Shown here: one piece after another, positions 1-9,138 of the stretch | Layout: the number at the start of each line of letters is the position of its first letter | Position numbering within the stretch: the stretch's first letter is position 1 | DNA from: Ilumatobacteraceae bacterium | Lineage (GTDB): Bacteria; Actinomycetota; Acidimicrobiia; Acidimicrobiales; Ilumatobacteraceae | DNA length: 64,000 nucleotides | Direction: 5' to 3' | Assembly (NCBI GenBank): GCA_033344875.1 | Contig: JAWPMO010000001.1 | Coordinates: forward strand, 310,001 to 374,000 | Made by a program: the position numbers and the translations under genes | The notes under the pieces: generated by a model | Databases searched by the model: none | The model's input: only the letters and a program-made list of their open reading frames with translations | Told to the model about the DNA's origin: nothing

Positions 1-323
1 GCGCCGGCGATGCTCTTGGCGTTTCCGGGTGTGAAGTTCGCGATGGTCTTCGTGAGGATTGTCCGGTTCGGGCAGATGACTGCGAAGTTGCGGGTGGCGC
101 GAGCGGCGGCGAAGTATTCGATCAGCCCGGCGATGATGTAGGTCTTGCCCACGCCAGTTGCCGAGTCGACGACGCACTCGAACGTCGCCGGTCGCTGCTC
201 GACGTCGAACCAACGGGCGTGTTCGAACACGACGGACTCGAGGGCTTCACGGTTCGGCTGGCGGAGGTCCAGCCGGGCGGCGACCTCCTCGATTCGGTCG
301 ACGTCGATCTGCAGGTCAGTCAA
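1..323 (-). CDS. res: Type III restriction enzyme Res subunit, N-terminal part (cut by window edge)
   Basis: Only the first ~107 residues are in the window. Res is the ATP-dependent helicase/nuclease of a type III restriction system and works in a complex with Mod. Visible are a PNREALE segment typical of Res N-termini and, about residue 53-60, the Walker A loop ATGVGKTY, followed by FAVICPNRTIL and IANFTPG, as in the DEAD-like helicase domain of this family. The start is a TTG at 323 that overlaps the TGA of mod in a TTGA arrangement, so translation is probably coupled to mod. The endonuclease domain would lie to the left of the window and cannot be judged. Confidence 0.85.
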   Translation of the reverse strand, partial: MTDLQIDVDRIEEVAARLDLRQPNREALESVVFEHARWFDVEQRPATFECVVDSATGVGKTYIIAGLIEYFAAARATRNFAVICPNRTILTKTIANFTPGNAKSIAG

Positions 324-2245
324 GATGCCCGCTCCTCGGCGCGCATGCCGTCCAACACCGACGCCAGCTGCAATTGAGAACGTCTGGACTGGCGGTACTC
401 GTCAAGCAACGAGTCCGGAACCTTGCGGGCAACGGAACCCGGGCGCAACTCCCGGAGCACGGTCTGAACGGCGGGGTCGAGTGCTGTACTCGCAACACAC
501 AACTTCTCGATCGGGTGTAGGGCATCGAGGAGCAGCCTGACGACGGACTCGTTGACGAGTCCGTCGATCACGGCGAGCCGCGATCTGCCCTTGCGCCCGC
601 AGAAGGGCGGGTCGAGTTCGTAGGCGTACTTGAGCTGTGCGGCCGTTGCCTCTGCGAGTGCGCCGTTTGCAGCCCAGTCAGCTAGATACACCCGTCCATC
701 GATCTCTTCGAACATCGACGGCCCGATGTCGAGTACGACGAAACCACCACCGCCAGCCCAGACGACCTCCGACTTGCTCCTCCCCGCGGCCCGCAACGCC
801 TTGACGACGGTCCTGACCGAGACGTCGTCCACGTCGAGCACATCGGCCTTTCGAAGCGACTCCAGTGTGGTCGCGGCTGCCTTGCAATCAGCGAACGTCA
901 CGTCGTCGGGGATCTCTGTCGCTGCGACTCGAACGGTTGAGATTCCCCCGTCGTCTTCACCCCGGATGACCTTTTTCAACCGTGGGATCGTGTAGTTAGC
1001 GACGGTCTCAGCAGATGACTCGATTGTCACCCACCGCCTCCCCAACTTATGCGAGACCGCCGCCGTGGTACCAGATCCGGCGAAGCAATCGAGCACGATG
1101 TCGCCCGGGCTCGTAGCGATGTGGATGATTCGCTGCATCAGTTGTTCGGGCTTCGGCGTCGCGAACGGTTCGAGATCCGGGAACATGCGTCGTAGATGGT
1201 CACGCTTGGCGGCCTGATTAGTGCCCACCTCGTCGGCGGTCCACCAGGTTCGCGGCACGAGGCCCTGTTGGACATCGGTCAGGTACCGCTTGATGATTGG
1301 CATTCGGTCGCCATCTCGTCCGAACCAGACGCGGCCTTCCGCTCGCGCTTCCGCGAGCTTTCTCTCGGAGAACCTCCAGTAGTTGCCCTTGGGGGGTGTT
1401 ACCACTCGGCCCGATGGCAGCGTGACCGGGAACCTGGCCGATCCCGAACCACTCTTAGCGGTACCATCAGCGCCCTGCAGCCATGGCCCACGCGGGTCGT
1501 CGTCTGGGTTCTGGTAGCGGGCGTTCTGAGCGTCGGTCCGCGGCAGCAGGTTGCGGCTCGCGGCCCACTGATCGGGTTCGACGGCGTACACAAGGATCGT
1601 GTCATGAACCGTGGATACGTCCGTGTCGTTTCGGCGGCCCTTGTCCTTCTCCCACACGATCGACGCGATGTGCGAACCTGCGCCGAACAACTCATCAAGT
1701 ACTGAGCGGGCCCGGTGCACCTCCGTGTCGTCGAGATGCACCCAGACCGATCCGTCCTGAGCGAGAAGCGGCCGGATCTGCGCTAGCCGATCCCGGATCA
1801 TCGTGAGCCACACCGAGTGCTCGAGCGCATCGTCGTACTGGGCGAACGCCTGACCTGTGTTGAAGGGAGGGTCGATGTACGCGAGCCGCACCTTCCCGAC
1901 GTACGTCTCCGCGAACTCGGGCAGCTCGTTGAGTGCGCGCAGGCCGTGCAGCGCGTCGCCGCGGATGAGCAGATTCGAGCTGGCGCGGTCGGACGGGACC
2001 GAACCGACAGAGTCGACGCTGTGCAGAAGGCGGACCTCGGAGACTCGATGGTCGGTGGGCGCGACCCACTCGTAGCCACCGTCCTCCGTCGTTAGCAACG
2101 CCTGATGCTTGTTCGTCCAGGTGAGTTCGAGCCGTCCCTTCACGGCGCCCGATGGTAGGACACGAAGTGGCCTGGGCGGATCACCACGGGGCGGCGCCGC
2201 CGCTGGTGCTCGTTCATTACCGACCGACGTAGCCGGAGTGCCCAC
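320..2245 (-). CDS. mod: Type III adenine-specific DNA methyltransferase Mod
   Basis: 641 residues, usual size for a Mod subunit. It methylates adenine in a short asymmetric target and supplies the target recognition for the Res partner. The DPPF tetrad (YIDPPFNTGQAF, about residue 127) comes before the AdoMet-binding DCFAGSGTTAAV motif (about residue 395), the order of beta-class N6-adenine methyltransferases; the stretch between them is the likely target recognition domain. The conserved opening KGRLELTWTNKHQ lies at residues 37-49, so the first ~35 residues, rich in Pro and Arg, may be untranslated and the start could be further in. The gene overlaps res at the 3' end. Confidence 0.88.
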   Translation of the reverse strand: MGTPATSVGNERAPAAAPPRGDPPRPLRVLPSGAVKGRLELTWTNKHQALLTTEDGGYEWVAPTDHRVSEVRLLHSVDSVGSVPSDRASSNLLIRGDALHGLRALNELPEFAETYVGKVRLAYIDPPFNTGQAFAQYDDALEHSVWLTMIRDRLAQIRPLLAQDGSVWVHLDDTEVHRARSVLDELFGAGSHIASIVWEKDKGRRNDTDVSTVHDTILVYAVEPDQWAASRNLLPRTDAQNARYQNPDDDPRGPWLQGADGTAKSGSGSARFPVTLPSGRVVTPPKGNYWRFSERKLAEARAEGRVWFGRDGDRMPIIKRYLTDVQQGLVPRTWWTADEVGTNQAAKRDHLRRMFPDLEPFATPKPEQLMQRIIHIATSPGDIVLDCFAGSGTTAAVSHKLGRRWVTIESSAETVANYTIPRLKKVIRGEDDGGISTVRVAATEIPDDVTFADCKAAATTLESLRKADVLDVDDVSVRTVVKALRAAGRSKSEVVWAGGGGFVVLDIGPSMFEEIDGRVYLADWAANGALAEATAAQLKYAYELDPPFCGRKGRSRLAVIDGLVNESVVRLLLDALHPIEKLCVASTALDPAVQTVLRELRPGSVARKVPDSLLDEYRQSRRSQLQLASVLDGMRAEERAS

Positions 2246-2498
2246 GGTCGAGCCAGTCCTGGCTCACAGGCCGAGGCCGAAGCGGAGGCCGACGCCGAAG
2301 AAGCCGATGATGTCAAGCGGTTGATGCGGTTCGGGATGGCCTCGCGAGCGCCGGGCGGACCTGGCTCAGGAGCTGCTGATCACGCTCCGCTGCGGCAGGA
2401 CACTGTTCCTCGAACCGGACCGACTGGCTCCAGCGTGCCCCGATGTGTCGTCGCTATTCCCCGAATCTTGGCTGACCGAAACGCTGCGAATCTGCGAG

Positions 2499-2828
2499 CT
2501 ATCGGGTCGAGCCGGGCCGCGGACGGATCGGTTCGCCAACCTTGAGGAGCCGGTTCCGAACGGTATTGGGACTCACGTCCAACGCCGAGCCAATCATGGC
2601 GAAGCTCTCGCCCTTCCGATACCGCTCGACGATCTCGTCGACTGATGCGGTGTCGGCCCTGGGGCTGGGCCGGCCGCGCGCACGAAGCGCAACGTCCGCA
2701 TCGAGTAGCCATTGCCGAGCGGTCTCGAAGGCCACACCGAGCTCGGTGGCTACACCGGCGACGCTTCCGTGGCGTTTGTACGCTCTCGCCAGGACGTGTT
2801 TGCTCGGCCGACTGGACACGGCAATCAA
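2499..2828 (-). CDS. Small helix-turn-helix DNA-binding protein
   Basis: 109 residues with two helix-turn-helix-like segments. One near residues 20-42 reads GSVAGVATELGVAFETARQW, and one near 68-92 includes VDEIVERYRKGESFAMIG followed by SALDVSPNTVRNRL. This resembles resolvase/homeodomain-type HTH pairs. It lies 250 bp upstream of mod on the same strand, so it could control the restriction-modification genes or the neighbouring mobile element; neither is shown. A composite repeated motif lies at 2962-2995, about 130 bp upstream of the start. Confidence 0.6.
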   Translation of the reverse strand: MIAVSSRPSKHVLARAYKRHGSVAGVATELGVAFETARQWLLDADVALRARGRPSPRADTASVDEIVERYRKGESFAMIGSALDVSPNTVRNRLLKVGEPIRPRPGSTR

Positions 2829-2961
2829 ATTAACCTGACATTGCTGGGCGCGAGACGATTGCGCTCTCCCAGTACGTACTGATCGGAAGAGGAGTCGTGT
2901 CGTGGGACGTCTTCCCGTTCGGCGAGCCTGCGCCGAATAGCTGATGGATTTGAGCGGCGCG

Positions 2962-2995
2962 TGTCACGAGCGCGGGTCGCGGGAGGCATGTCTCC
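2962..2995 (+). promoter_or_regulatory. Composite repeated motif, copy A
   Basis: TGTCACGA (2962-2969), 12 unconserved bases, then GGAGGCATGTCTCC (2982-2995). The second block is a near-perfect palindrome. The same two blocks with the same 12-base spacing recur at 15653-15686 and 41829-41860. The spacing and palindrome suggest an operator or promoter of the conjugative element. It sits between the HTH gene and the 3' end of the ribbon-helix-helix gene. Confidence 0.6.
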
Positions 2996-3027
2996 GGTGT
3001 GGAGCACGATTCTCGCGCCCGCCGGCG

Positions 3028-3222
3028 CTACTTCGCCCGTGCCGCCTTCCTTGCTTCGGCCTTCTCGCGGCGGTCGAGCTCTGCTTCGAGTGCGCACGCG
3101 AGTAGGTCCTGGAGGCTGATCTCGTCGATCGCGGCTCGGATGCGGGCTCGCTTGATCAGGGACTTGGGGAAGCGCACGGACGTGTGCGCCATCGGTTCCG
3201 CCCGAGTCTGGAATGACGGCAT
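3028..3222 (-). CDS. Ribbon-helix-helix protein (Arc/CopG-like)
   Basis: 64 residues. The middle, HTSVRFPKSLIKRARIRAA followed by a helix ISLQDLLACALEAELDRREK, has the beta-strand plus two-helix pattern of ribbon-helix-helix repressors. The ATG at 3222 is preceded by GAGGGGAG at good spacing, which favours it over a longer reading frame starting at 3429. Such proteins act as plasmid or ICE repressors or as antitoxins. No toxin gene is seen beside it, so a regulator of the conjugative element is the more likely role. Motif copy A lies 32 bp past its stop codon. Confidence 0.6.
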   Translation of the reverse strand: MPSFQTRAEPMAHTSVRFPKSLIKRARIRAAIDEISLQDLLACALEAELDRREKAEARKAARAK

Positions 3223-3536
3223 ACCGTCTCCCCTCAGCCCCTCGTCGATTGAGCGTGCGCGGCGGCAGCGTGTGCCCGAACCGCGAATCCATCGTGCGCG
3301 CCGCCGACGCGGGCGGTCAAGGTTGACGTTCACCGAACCACCACTCGGCAATTCGGCATTGACACACGCGGCGATCGGGGACACAGTGGAATCTCCGATC
3401 CAGCACTCGTGGAGTTGGGAATCGTCCATGAGCGATCCTCGTTTCGATGTTGGGGCGGGGCCGATGGGCGGCCGGACTCGTCCGGATGATTGCCGTGGTA
3501 CCTCACGGCCCGTAGCACCTCTCGTAGGAGGCTGTG
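3223..3536. other. Leader region of the Tad operon
   Basis: About 310 bases with no convincing gene. The left part is upstream of the ribbon-helix-helix gene and the right part precedes cpaB. It should hold divergent promoters, but no clear -35/-10 pair stands out. A frame on the minus strand from 3429 is open into the RHH gene, but its composition is not convincing. Confidence 0.4.
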
Positions 3537-4247
3537 ATGGCCGTGATCACTCCTGAAGCCGATACCGCCGAGCCTGCCGATGCCAGGGCGCGGCGCCCTG
3601 CTGCTCGTCGGCGACCGCGCCGGCGCTCGCTGTCCGAACGCATCACGCTGAACGTCGTCGTCGGCGTCGTGGCGGCGCTGCTGGCATTCGTGCTGGCCGC
3701 CGCGCTGCTCGCCGATCGACGGGAGATGACGACAGTCGCCGTCGCCCGTGACCGGATCGCTGTGGGCGCGCCGATCACGCCGGGCCTCGTCGTGGCAGAG
3801 GATCTGCCGGCCGACACCGAGTTCGCCGGCACGCTCCTGACGATCGAACAGCTCGGGGCCGGCGGGTTGGTTGCGACTCGCACTCTCCAGGCGGGCGAGG
3901 CCGTTCCGCTGTCGGCGGTCGGTGATGCCGGGTCGGTCCGGCCGAGCCGGGTGATGTCGATCCCGCTCGACCCCGCGCAGGCGGCGAACGGGGCGATCGA
4001 GATCGGCGACCAGGTCGACGTGATCGCCACCTCGCGGGAAGGACAGGCTCGGTACGTGTTGCGGTCGGCGCCGGTGGTCGACCGTTCAGCCGGCTCGTCG
4101 GGCGGCGGCCTCGTCGGCGCGGGCCGCGAAGGGGAACTTGTGATCAGCGTCGAGGTCGACGAAACCCAGGCCCTCGAACTGGCAGCAGCGATCGACGCCG
4201 GGGCGATCACCGTGGTCCGGTCGACTGGTGTGGAGGCGAGCGGGTGA
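3537..4247 (+). CDS. cpaB: Flp pilus assembly protein CpaB/RcpC (SAF domain)
   Basis: 236 residues. An Arg-rich cytoplasmic start is followed by one transmembrane helix (about residues 40-62) and a SAF-like domain (VAVARDRIAVGAPITPGLVV, ending near GEAVPLSAV), then the RcpC domain with IGDQVDVIATS. CpaB/RcpC belongs to the periplasmic or cell-surface part of the Tad machine. The ATG at 3537 is chosen because AGGAGG ends five bases before it; the GTG just upstream is in frame but closer. First gene of the Tad operon; its TGA overlaps the GTG of the next gene. Confidence 0.8.
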   Translation: MAVITPEADTAEPADARARRPAARRRPRRRSLSERITLNVVVGVVAALLAFVLAAALLADRREMTTVAVARDRIAVGAPITPGLVVAEDLPADTEFAGTLLTIEQLGAGGLVATRTLQAGEAVPLSAVGDAGSVRPSRVMSIPLDPAQAANGAIEIGDQVDVIATSREGQARYVLRSAPVVDRSAGSSGGGLVGAGREGELVISVEVDETQALELAAAIDAGAITVVRSTGVEASG

Positions 4248-5431
4248 GTTCGTCGTTCACGATCGGGGTGGTGTTATCGCCGCGGGGCTGGTCCGAGTCG
4301 TTGCACGCGTTCGTGGCCGACCACGTCCCGGGCGCCGAGTTGGTGGTCGTGCGCGATCGGCGGGCGGCGATCAGCTCGGGTGCGGACGTACTGGTGCTCG
4401 ATGCGACGACGCCGTGGTTGACGCCCGCTTTCGTCGTCGAGGCCGAGGCGGCCGGGATCCGGCTGGTCGGCGTGTACGACCGACGCGACGGCGGAGTGTC
4501 TCGTGACCGACTGGCCGCGCTCGGCCTGACATACCTGCTCGAGGAAGCGATGCCGCCTGAGGACGTGGTGTTCCTCGTCGAGCGACTCCGTCCGGCGGCA
4601 ACGAACGGGGACCGGCCGAACCGTCAGCCGCTGTCCGATCCGGTCGACATCGACGGGGCGATCGTGCCGGTCGGCGGCCCGTCGGGGTCAGGCGCACGTG
4701 AGTTGGCGATCGGGTTGGCGACCCACTGGGGAGAGTCGGGTCTTGCGACGCTGCTGGTCGACGCCAACGAGACCACGCCCGGTGTTGCTCGCCGTCTCGG
4801 GCTCGGGCTCCACCCGCACATCCTCAGTGCCGTTGAGCGGTGCGGCGCTGAGGGGCTCGACGGTGTCGGGTCTGCTCTGGCCGACGCGGTGGCGCCGTTG
4901 CCCTTCGACGTCGTCGCCGGACTCGCCACCCCACGCGACTGGGATCGACTCACGCCGCACGACGTCATGTCTTTGTTGTCGACGTGCCGTAGAGCGTGGG
5001 ATCGGGTCGTTGTCACTACCAGCCCATTGGTCGAGGACCTCACTCGGTGGGGTGATCGGTTCGGGACCTCGCGCCGGGTGCTGAACCATGCCGACCTGGT
5101 GGTGGGCGCGGTCGAGCCGACACCGCGCGGTGTCCTGCGGTACCTCGACTGGGTCGTCGACGCGGGACTGCTGCGCGGCGACGTCGTGACGGTACTGAAC
5201 AAGGTTCCGCTTACGAGGCGGGTCGCGTTCGACGCGGCCGAGCAGCTGCGAGACGTCGGCGGTGATCTGGTGGGTGACGTACTCCAGGTGCCGCTCGACC
5301 GTGCGGTCGTCGCTGCGGAGTGGGACGGGACGCTCGTGCACCGCGGTCGGTTCCGCAACGCGGTTGCGTCGATCGCAGCAGAGGTCGACAGCCGGCTGGA
5401 CGAAGTCGAGGCGGAGGCGTTGGTGTCGTGA
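4244..5431 (+). CDS. tadZ: TadZ/CpaE-like pilus localisation ATPase
   Basis: 395 residues. The first ~110 residues look like the degenerate receiver domain of TadZ/CpaE. From about residue 140 there is a MinD/ParA-like fold with IVPVGGPSGSGARELAIGLA in the Walker A position; it has GSGAR instead of GKGGVGKT, so the lysine signature is lost and ATP hydrolysis is doubtful. LATLLVDAN follows as expected. TadZ places the pilus machine at its site in the cell. GTGA overlaps link it to cpaB and tadA. Confidence 0.75.
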   Translation: MSSSFTIGVVLSPRGWSESLHAFVADHVPGAELVVVRDRRAAISSGADVLVLDATTPWLTPAFVVEAEAAGIRLVGVYDRRDGGVSRDRLAALGLTYLLEEAMPPEDVVFLVERLRPAATNGDRPNRQPLSDPVDIDGAIVPVGGPSGSGARELAIGLATHWGESGLATLLVDANETTPGVARRLGLGLHPHILSAVERCGAEGLDGVGSALADAVAPLPFDVVAGLATPRDWDRLTPHDVMSLLSTCRRAWDRVVVTTSPLVEDLTRWGDRFGTSRRVLNHADLVVGAVEPTPRGVLRYLDWVVDAGLLRGDVVTVLNKVPLTRRVAFDAAEQLRDVGGDLVGDVLQVPLDRAVVAAEWDGTLVHRGRFRNAVASIAAEVDSRLDEVEAEALVS

Positions 5432-6729
5432 CCCTGTACGAAGCCGGTGCGTCGGTGAACGGCAACGCCCCGGCGTACGAGTCGGTTCGGTCGGCGGTGC
5501 TCGACGAGATCGCCCGCTCGAAGGTCGACGGCCGCGACCGCTCCGCGGTCGCCGGCGTGGCGCGGGCGCACGTCGACGACTACCAGCGCAACGCCGAGGC
5601 GGGGGTCGGCCGACGGTTCGCCCGACCGGACGTGATCGTGGACCGGTTGGTCCGTTCGGTGTGTGGTGCTGGGCCGTTCGAGAAGTTCTTCCCGCCGTCG
5701 GAACTTGCGGTGGAGGTGCTGTTCAAGGGCGGCGTCATCAGCTATGTCACGCCGGCCGGCACGCTCGGCGTCGATACCGAGCCGACGACGGAGGACGAGC
5801 TCGTGGCCGTGTGTCAGCGTCTCTTCGCCGAGGCCGGCGCGGCGTTCGACCTGGAGCACCCGGTCGTCGTGCGCCAGGTGTGGGGCAACCAGGTTCGTGC
5901 CTCGGTGTCGATCCCGCCGGTGTCGGACTGTCTCGACGGGACGTTCCGGATCTACCGGCCACACCGAACCGACCTAGTCGACCTGGTCGAACTCGACTCC
6001 ATGACGAGCGCGGCGGCGAACGTGCTCGCCGCTCTGACGCTGGCTCCGACCGGGATTCTGGTCACCGGTGGGCCGGGCAGCGGCAAGTCGACGATCCTGT
6101 CGGCGCTGCTGCGAGCGGTACCGGCGACGACGATCACCCGCATCGTGCAAGCGGTGCGAGAGCTCGACGCGCCGCACCTGCCCGGCGGGCGTTGGTCGCC
6201 CGAGGCGGTCGACTGCACGATCCGCTTCCTGGTTCAAAAGGCGCTGCAGTTCGCGCCGCAGCTGCTGGTCGTCGGCGAGACGCTGGGGGAGGAGGCGTTC
6301 GAGCTGCTCAAGGCCGCCAACGCCGGGTGCGGGTTCATGACCACCCTGCACGCAAACAGTGCCCAGTTGGGGATGCAGTCGCTCGTGACCGCGGCGCTGA
6401 TGGCGGGCGACAACGTGCCCGAGGCCGTCGTTCGCAAGTCGTTCGCCCGACTGATCGACCTCGTCGTGCACTGCGAGGCGGAACCGCTTCACCGTGTGCC
6501 CGACGGCGGCCGTCGCCGCCGCCAGGTGATGGAGATCTGCGCCGTCCCCGCCCAGATCCACCACGACGAGTTCGTGCTCGAGCCCTTGTTCGTGCGCGAG
6601 GACTTCGGCCGTCCGCTGGAGTTCGTCGGCCATCACCTTCCCGGCGATCTCGAACGGCGTCTCGACCGCGTCCTGCCCGACGGCCTCGCGATCCGCGACC
6701 TCGCCGAGGGATCGGCGGTGATCTTGTGA
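5428..6729 (+). CDS. tadA: TadA/CpaF secretion ATPase
   Basis: 433 residues, normal for the CpaF family. Walker A is GGPGSGKST (about residue 214); the Walker B/Asp-box region reads LLVVGETLGEEAFELLKAAN, and the His-box is TTLHANSA. It powers Flp pilus assembly through a hexameric cytoplasmic ring. The start is the GTG that overlaps the stop of tadZ (GTGA); an open frame extends further upstream but runs antiphase to tadZ and is not expected to be used. Followed by tadB with another GTGA overlap. Confidence 0.9.
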   Translation: MTLYEAGASVNGNAPAYESVRSAVLDEIARSKVDGRDRSAVAGVARAHVDDYQRNAEAGVGRRFARPDVIVDRLVRSVCGAGPFEKFFPPSELAVEVLFKGGVISYVTPAGTLGVDTEPTTEDELVAVCQRLFAEAGAAFDLEHPVVVRQVWGNQVRASVSIPPVSDCLDGTFRIYRPHRTDLVDLVELDSMTSAAANVLAALTLAPTGILVTGGPGSGKSTILSALLRAVPATTITRIVQAVRELDAPHLPGGRWSPEAVDCTIRFLVQKALQFAPQLLVVGETLGEEAFELLKAANAGCGFMTTLHANSAQLGMQSLVTAALMAGDNVPEAVVRKSFARLIDLVVHCEAEPLHRVPDGGRRRRQVMEICAVPAQIHHDEFVLEPLFVREDFGRPLEFVGHHLPGDLERRLDRVLPDGLAIRDLAEGSAVIL

Positions 6730-7610
6730 GGGCCTTGATAGCGCTCCTCGCCGCTGTCGCCGCGTACTCGCTCGTGAGTGGCGCGTTCGACTGGCGTCGT
6801 CCGCGCGAGGCCCGCGCCCCGCGCGATCGGCGTCGTGGCCCTGGCCGTCTGCAACAGCGTCTCGATGCGGTCGACGCCGGGGTTAGCGCCGGCCGCTACC
6901 GCCTGACCGTCTGCGGCACTGTGGTCGGCGTCGCCGTCGTCGTGTTCGCGGCGACCGGCACCGCATCGCTGGCGATCCCGCCGGCGGTAGCGATCGGACT
7001 GACGCCGCGCCTGTACTTCCAGCGCCGCCACGCCAAGGTGCTCCGCGAACGCAGGGCAGCGTGGCCCGAAGCGATCCGCGACGTGCTCGCGCACCTCGGT
7101 GCCGGGCAGACACTCCACCGGTCACTGTGTCTGCTCGGCGAGAACGGGCCGATCCCGTTGCGGGCGACCTGGCAACGCTACGAACGCAACGCCGCCGCGC
7201 TCGACGTCGGCACGGCGCTCGAACTGGTCCGTTCCGAGTTGGCCGACCCGGTGTCGGATCGCGTGGTCGAAGCCTTCATCGCCGCTCACGAACACGGCCG
7301 TGACGTGATCGTGGGCGTCCTGCGTTCGCTGGCCGACAACGTGACCAAGGACCTCCAGGCGGTGGAGCAGATCACCACCAGCCAAACCGATATCCGCTCC
7401 CAGGCCGTCGTTGCCGTGATCCTGCCATTCCTCGTGCTGGCGTTCCTCGTGGCGTCGAACGACGCCTACCGGTCCTTCTACCGGACCGGCACCGGCTGGT
7501 TCGTCGTGACGATCGGCGTGGTGATGGCGATCGGCGGCTGGAAGCTGATCACGGTCCTCGGTCGCATCCCCTCCGAGGAGCGGGTGCTCGTCGACGGAGG
7601 CAGGCAATGA
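6726..7610 (+). CDS. tadB: TadB inner membrane pilus platform protein
   Basis: 294 residues. Hydrophobic segments lie at the N-terminus, around residues 57-95 and near the C-terminus, framing a cytoplasmic T2SSF-type domain (WPEAIRDVLAHLGAGQTLHRSL ... AFIAAHEHGRDVI). TadB forms the membrane platform with TadC on which TadA acts. Starts at a GTG overlapping the tadA stop; its own TGA overlaps the ATG of tadC. Confidence 0.8.
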   Translation: MRALIALLAAVAAYSLVSGAFDWRRPREARAPRDRRRGPGRLQQRLDAVDAGVSAGRYRLTVCGTVVGVAVVVFAATGTASLAIPPAVAIGLTPRLYFQRRHAKVLRERRAAWPEAIRDVLAHLGAGQTLHRSLCLLGENGPIPLRATWQRYERNAAALDVGTALELVRSELADPVSDRVVEAFIAAHEHGRDVIVGVLRSLADNVTKDLQAVEQITTSQTDIRSQAVVAVILPFLVLAFLVASNDAYRSFYRTGTGWFVVTIGVVMAIGGWKLITVLGRIPSEERVLVDGGRQ

Positions 7611-8530
7611 ACCCGCAGGTTGCGGCAATCTCCGCGTGCGCAGCCGTCGCTGCGTGGTGCCTCGCCAGAGCAATCGTCCGCCAACCCAAGCCGTTGGCCT
7701 CGCGTGTGCAGCCGTACACGACCGCGCATCGCCGGGCGTTCGGCACCTACCGCGCCGGCCTCCCGGTCGAGACGGCGGGCGGCCGATCGGGTGTGGCGCT
7801 CGTGTTCGGCCCGCTGGTGCGCAACCTCGCCAACGGCCTCGCAGCGGTCGTCGACGCGTCGAACTCGACGTCGGCCGAGCTGCGGCTCCGTCAGGCCGGT
7901 CTCGACCTGACCGTCGAGCAGTACCGCACCCGACAGCTCGCCTACACCGTCGGGGCTGTCGTCGCAGGGGCGGCGATCGGCGTGGTGCTCGGCGGGTCGG
8001 CCGGGATAGTTCTGCTCCTCGCGGTTCTGGGTGGGCTTTGGGGAGCGACCCGCTGGCGGGGCCGGGTCGACCGTCTGATCACGAAGCGCCGCGAGCGGAT
8101 GCGTTCGGAGCTGTACACCATCTGCCAGCTCCTGGCGATCTACCTCCGCACCGGCGACACGCCCGCGGGTGCGGTCGACCGATTGGTCCGCCGCTCACGC
8201 GGTGAGGTCGTGGGCGAGCTCGCAGCAGGGGCCGCGCAGGTTCGCAACGGGGTCCCGGTCGCGGTCGCCTTCGAGCGGCTCACGTCGACGACTCCCGAGC
8301 CGGCCGCGGCGCGCCTGTACCGGGCGCTTGCCTCGACGTGGGCCGCAGGCGGCGACGACCAGGCCCTGTTCGCCCTCGCGGAGGACATGCGCGCGTCCGC
8401 TCGAGAAGACCTCGCCCGCCAGATGGCCAAGCGCGAGACCGCCATGGCGCTCCCGCTCGTCATGGTCATCGGCCCGATCCTGATCCTGTTCGTTGCAGCA
8501 GCCATCCCACACATCGTCTTCGGACGCTGA
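7607..8530 (+). CDS. tadC: TadC inner membrane pilus platform protein
   Basis: 307 residues. Membrane helices occur at the N-terminus, around residues 110-145 and at the C-terminal end (MALPLVMVIGPILILFVAAA). The cytoplasmic region RMRSELYTICQLLAIYLRTG with GGDDQALFALAEDMR matches the T2SSF domain. It is the partner of TadB. ATGA overlap with tadB; the Flp pilin gene follows after a 23-bp gap. Confidence 0.8.
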   Translation: MNPQVAAISACAAVAAWCLARAIVRQPKPLASRVQPYTTAHRRAFGTYRAGLPVETAGGRSGVALVFGPLVRNLANGLAAVVDASNSTSAELRLRQAGLDLTVEQYRTRQLAYTVGAVVAGAAIGVVLGGSAGIVLLLAVLGGLWGATRWRGRVDRLITKRRERMRSELYTICQLLAIYLRTGDTPAGAVDRLVRRSRGEVVGELAAGAAQVRNGVPVAVAFERLTSTTPEPAAARLYRALASTWAAGGDDQALFALAEDMRASAREDLARQMAKRETAMALPLVMVIGPILILFVAAAIPHIVFGR

Positions 8531-8553
8531 TGAGACAAACCAAGGAGCCCACC

Positions 8554-8724
8554 ATGACCAACGACACCGAACCGGTCGACGACCGAAGTGACCTCGGCGC
8601 CGTCACCGTCGAACACCTCGGCTGGGCGGCGATGATGACGGTCGCGATCGTCGCCATCGGCCTCGCCCTGCAAACCCTCGGCCTCGACCTCGTCGATTAC
8701 ATCCGCAGCCAACTCGGCCTCTGA
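8554..8724 (+). CDS. flp: Flp-type (class IVb) prepilin
   Basis: 56 residues. A short leader ends in SDLG, then AVTVE opens a long hydrophobic helix (WAAMMTVAIVAIGLALQTL). The Gly at the cleavage point with Glu at +5 is the signature cut by Tad prepilin peptidase, and the size fits Flp major pilins. AAGGAG lies 8 bp before the ATG. No TadV-type prepilin peptidase gene is seen in the window, so one must be supplied elsewhere. Confidence 0.75.
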   Translation: MTNDTEPVDDRSDLGAVTVEHLGWAAMMTVAIVAIGLALQTLGLDLVDYIRSQLGL

Positions 8725-8727
8725 CCG

Positions 8728-9138
8728 GTGACGACGCGGCCCGACGATTCTGCCGCGCCTCGCCCCACTGCGGAGCGAGATCGTGGCATGGCGACCGTGT
8801 CGCTCATCGTCGCGTCCGGGGTCGTGCTGTTCGTCCTTGCCGGGATCCTGCAAGTGATCGTCTTCCAGTACGGCAAAGGCACGGTGCGTGCCGCCCTCGA
8901 CGAGGGCGCCCGGGCCGGCTCACGCTCGGCGGAAGCCGTCGAAGTGTGCCAAGCGCGTGCTGCCGACGTGCTCGGAGGATTGCTCGGCGGGCCGATGGGC
9001 GCCGGTGTCTCGGTCGTGTGCAGCGACGCTGGGGACCGGGTGGTGGCGACGGCGACCGTCCACTTCGACGGCTGGTTCGGGCGCTTCACCGACTACGACG
9101 CCACGCTCACCGCGAGTGCGGCCAAGGAGGGCCAGTGA
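8728..9138 (+). CDS. TadE-like pseudopilin 1
   Basis: 136 residues with a ~20-residue charged leader, a hydrophobic helix (TVSLIVASGVVLFVLAGI, about 23-40) and an extracellular domain with two Cys residues. Position and layout match TadE minor pilins. Unlike the pilin, Ser replaces Glu at +5 after the Gly of DRG, so processing is uncertain. Starts three bases after the pilin stop and overlaps the next gene by GTGA. Confidence 0.6.
   Translation: MTTRPDDSAAPRPTAERDRGMATVSLIVASGVVLFVLAGILQVIVFQYGKGTVRAALDEGARAGSRSAEAVEVCQARAADVLGGLLGGPMGAGVSVVCSDAGDRVVATATVHFDGWFGRFTDYDATLTASAAKEGQ

Noticed and set aside
4624-5964. 446-residue frame on the minus strand
   Set aside because: Antiphase to tadZ and tadA, Arg/Pro-rich; a shadow of GC-rich coding DNA.
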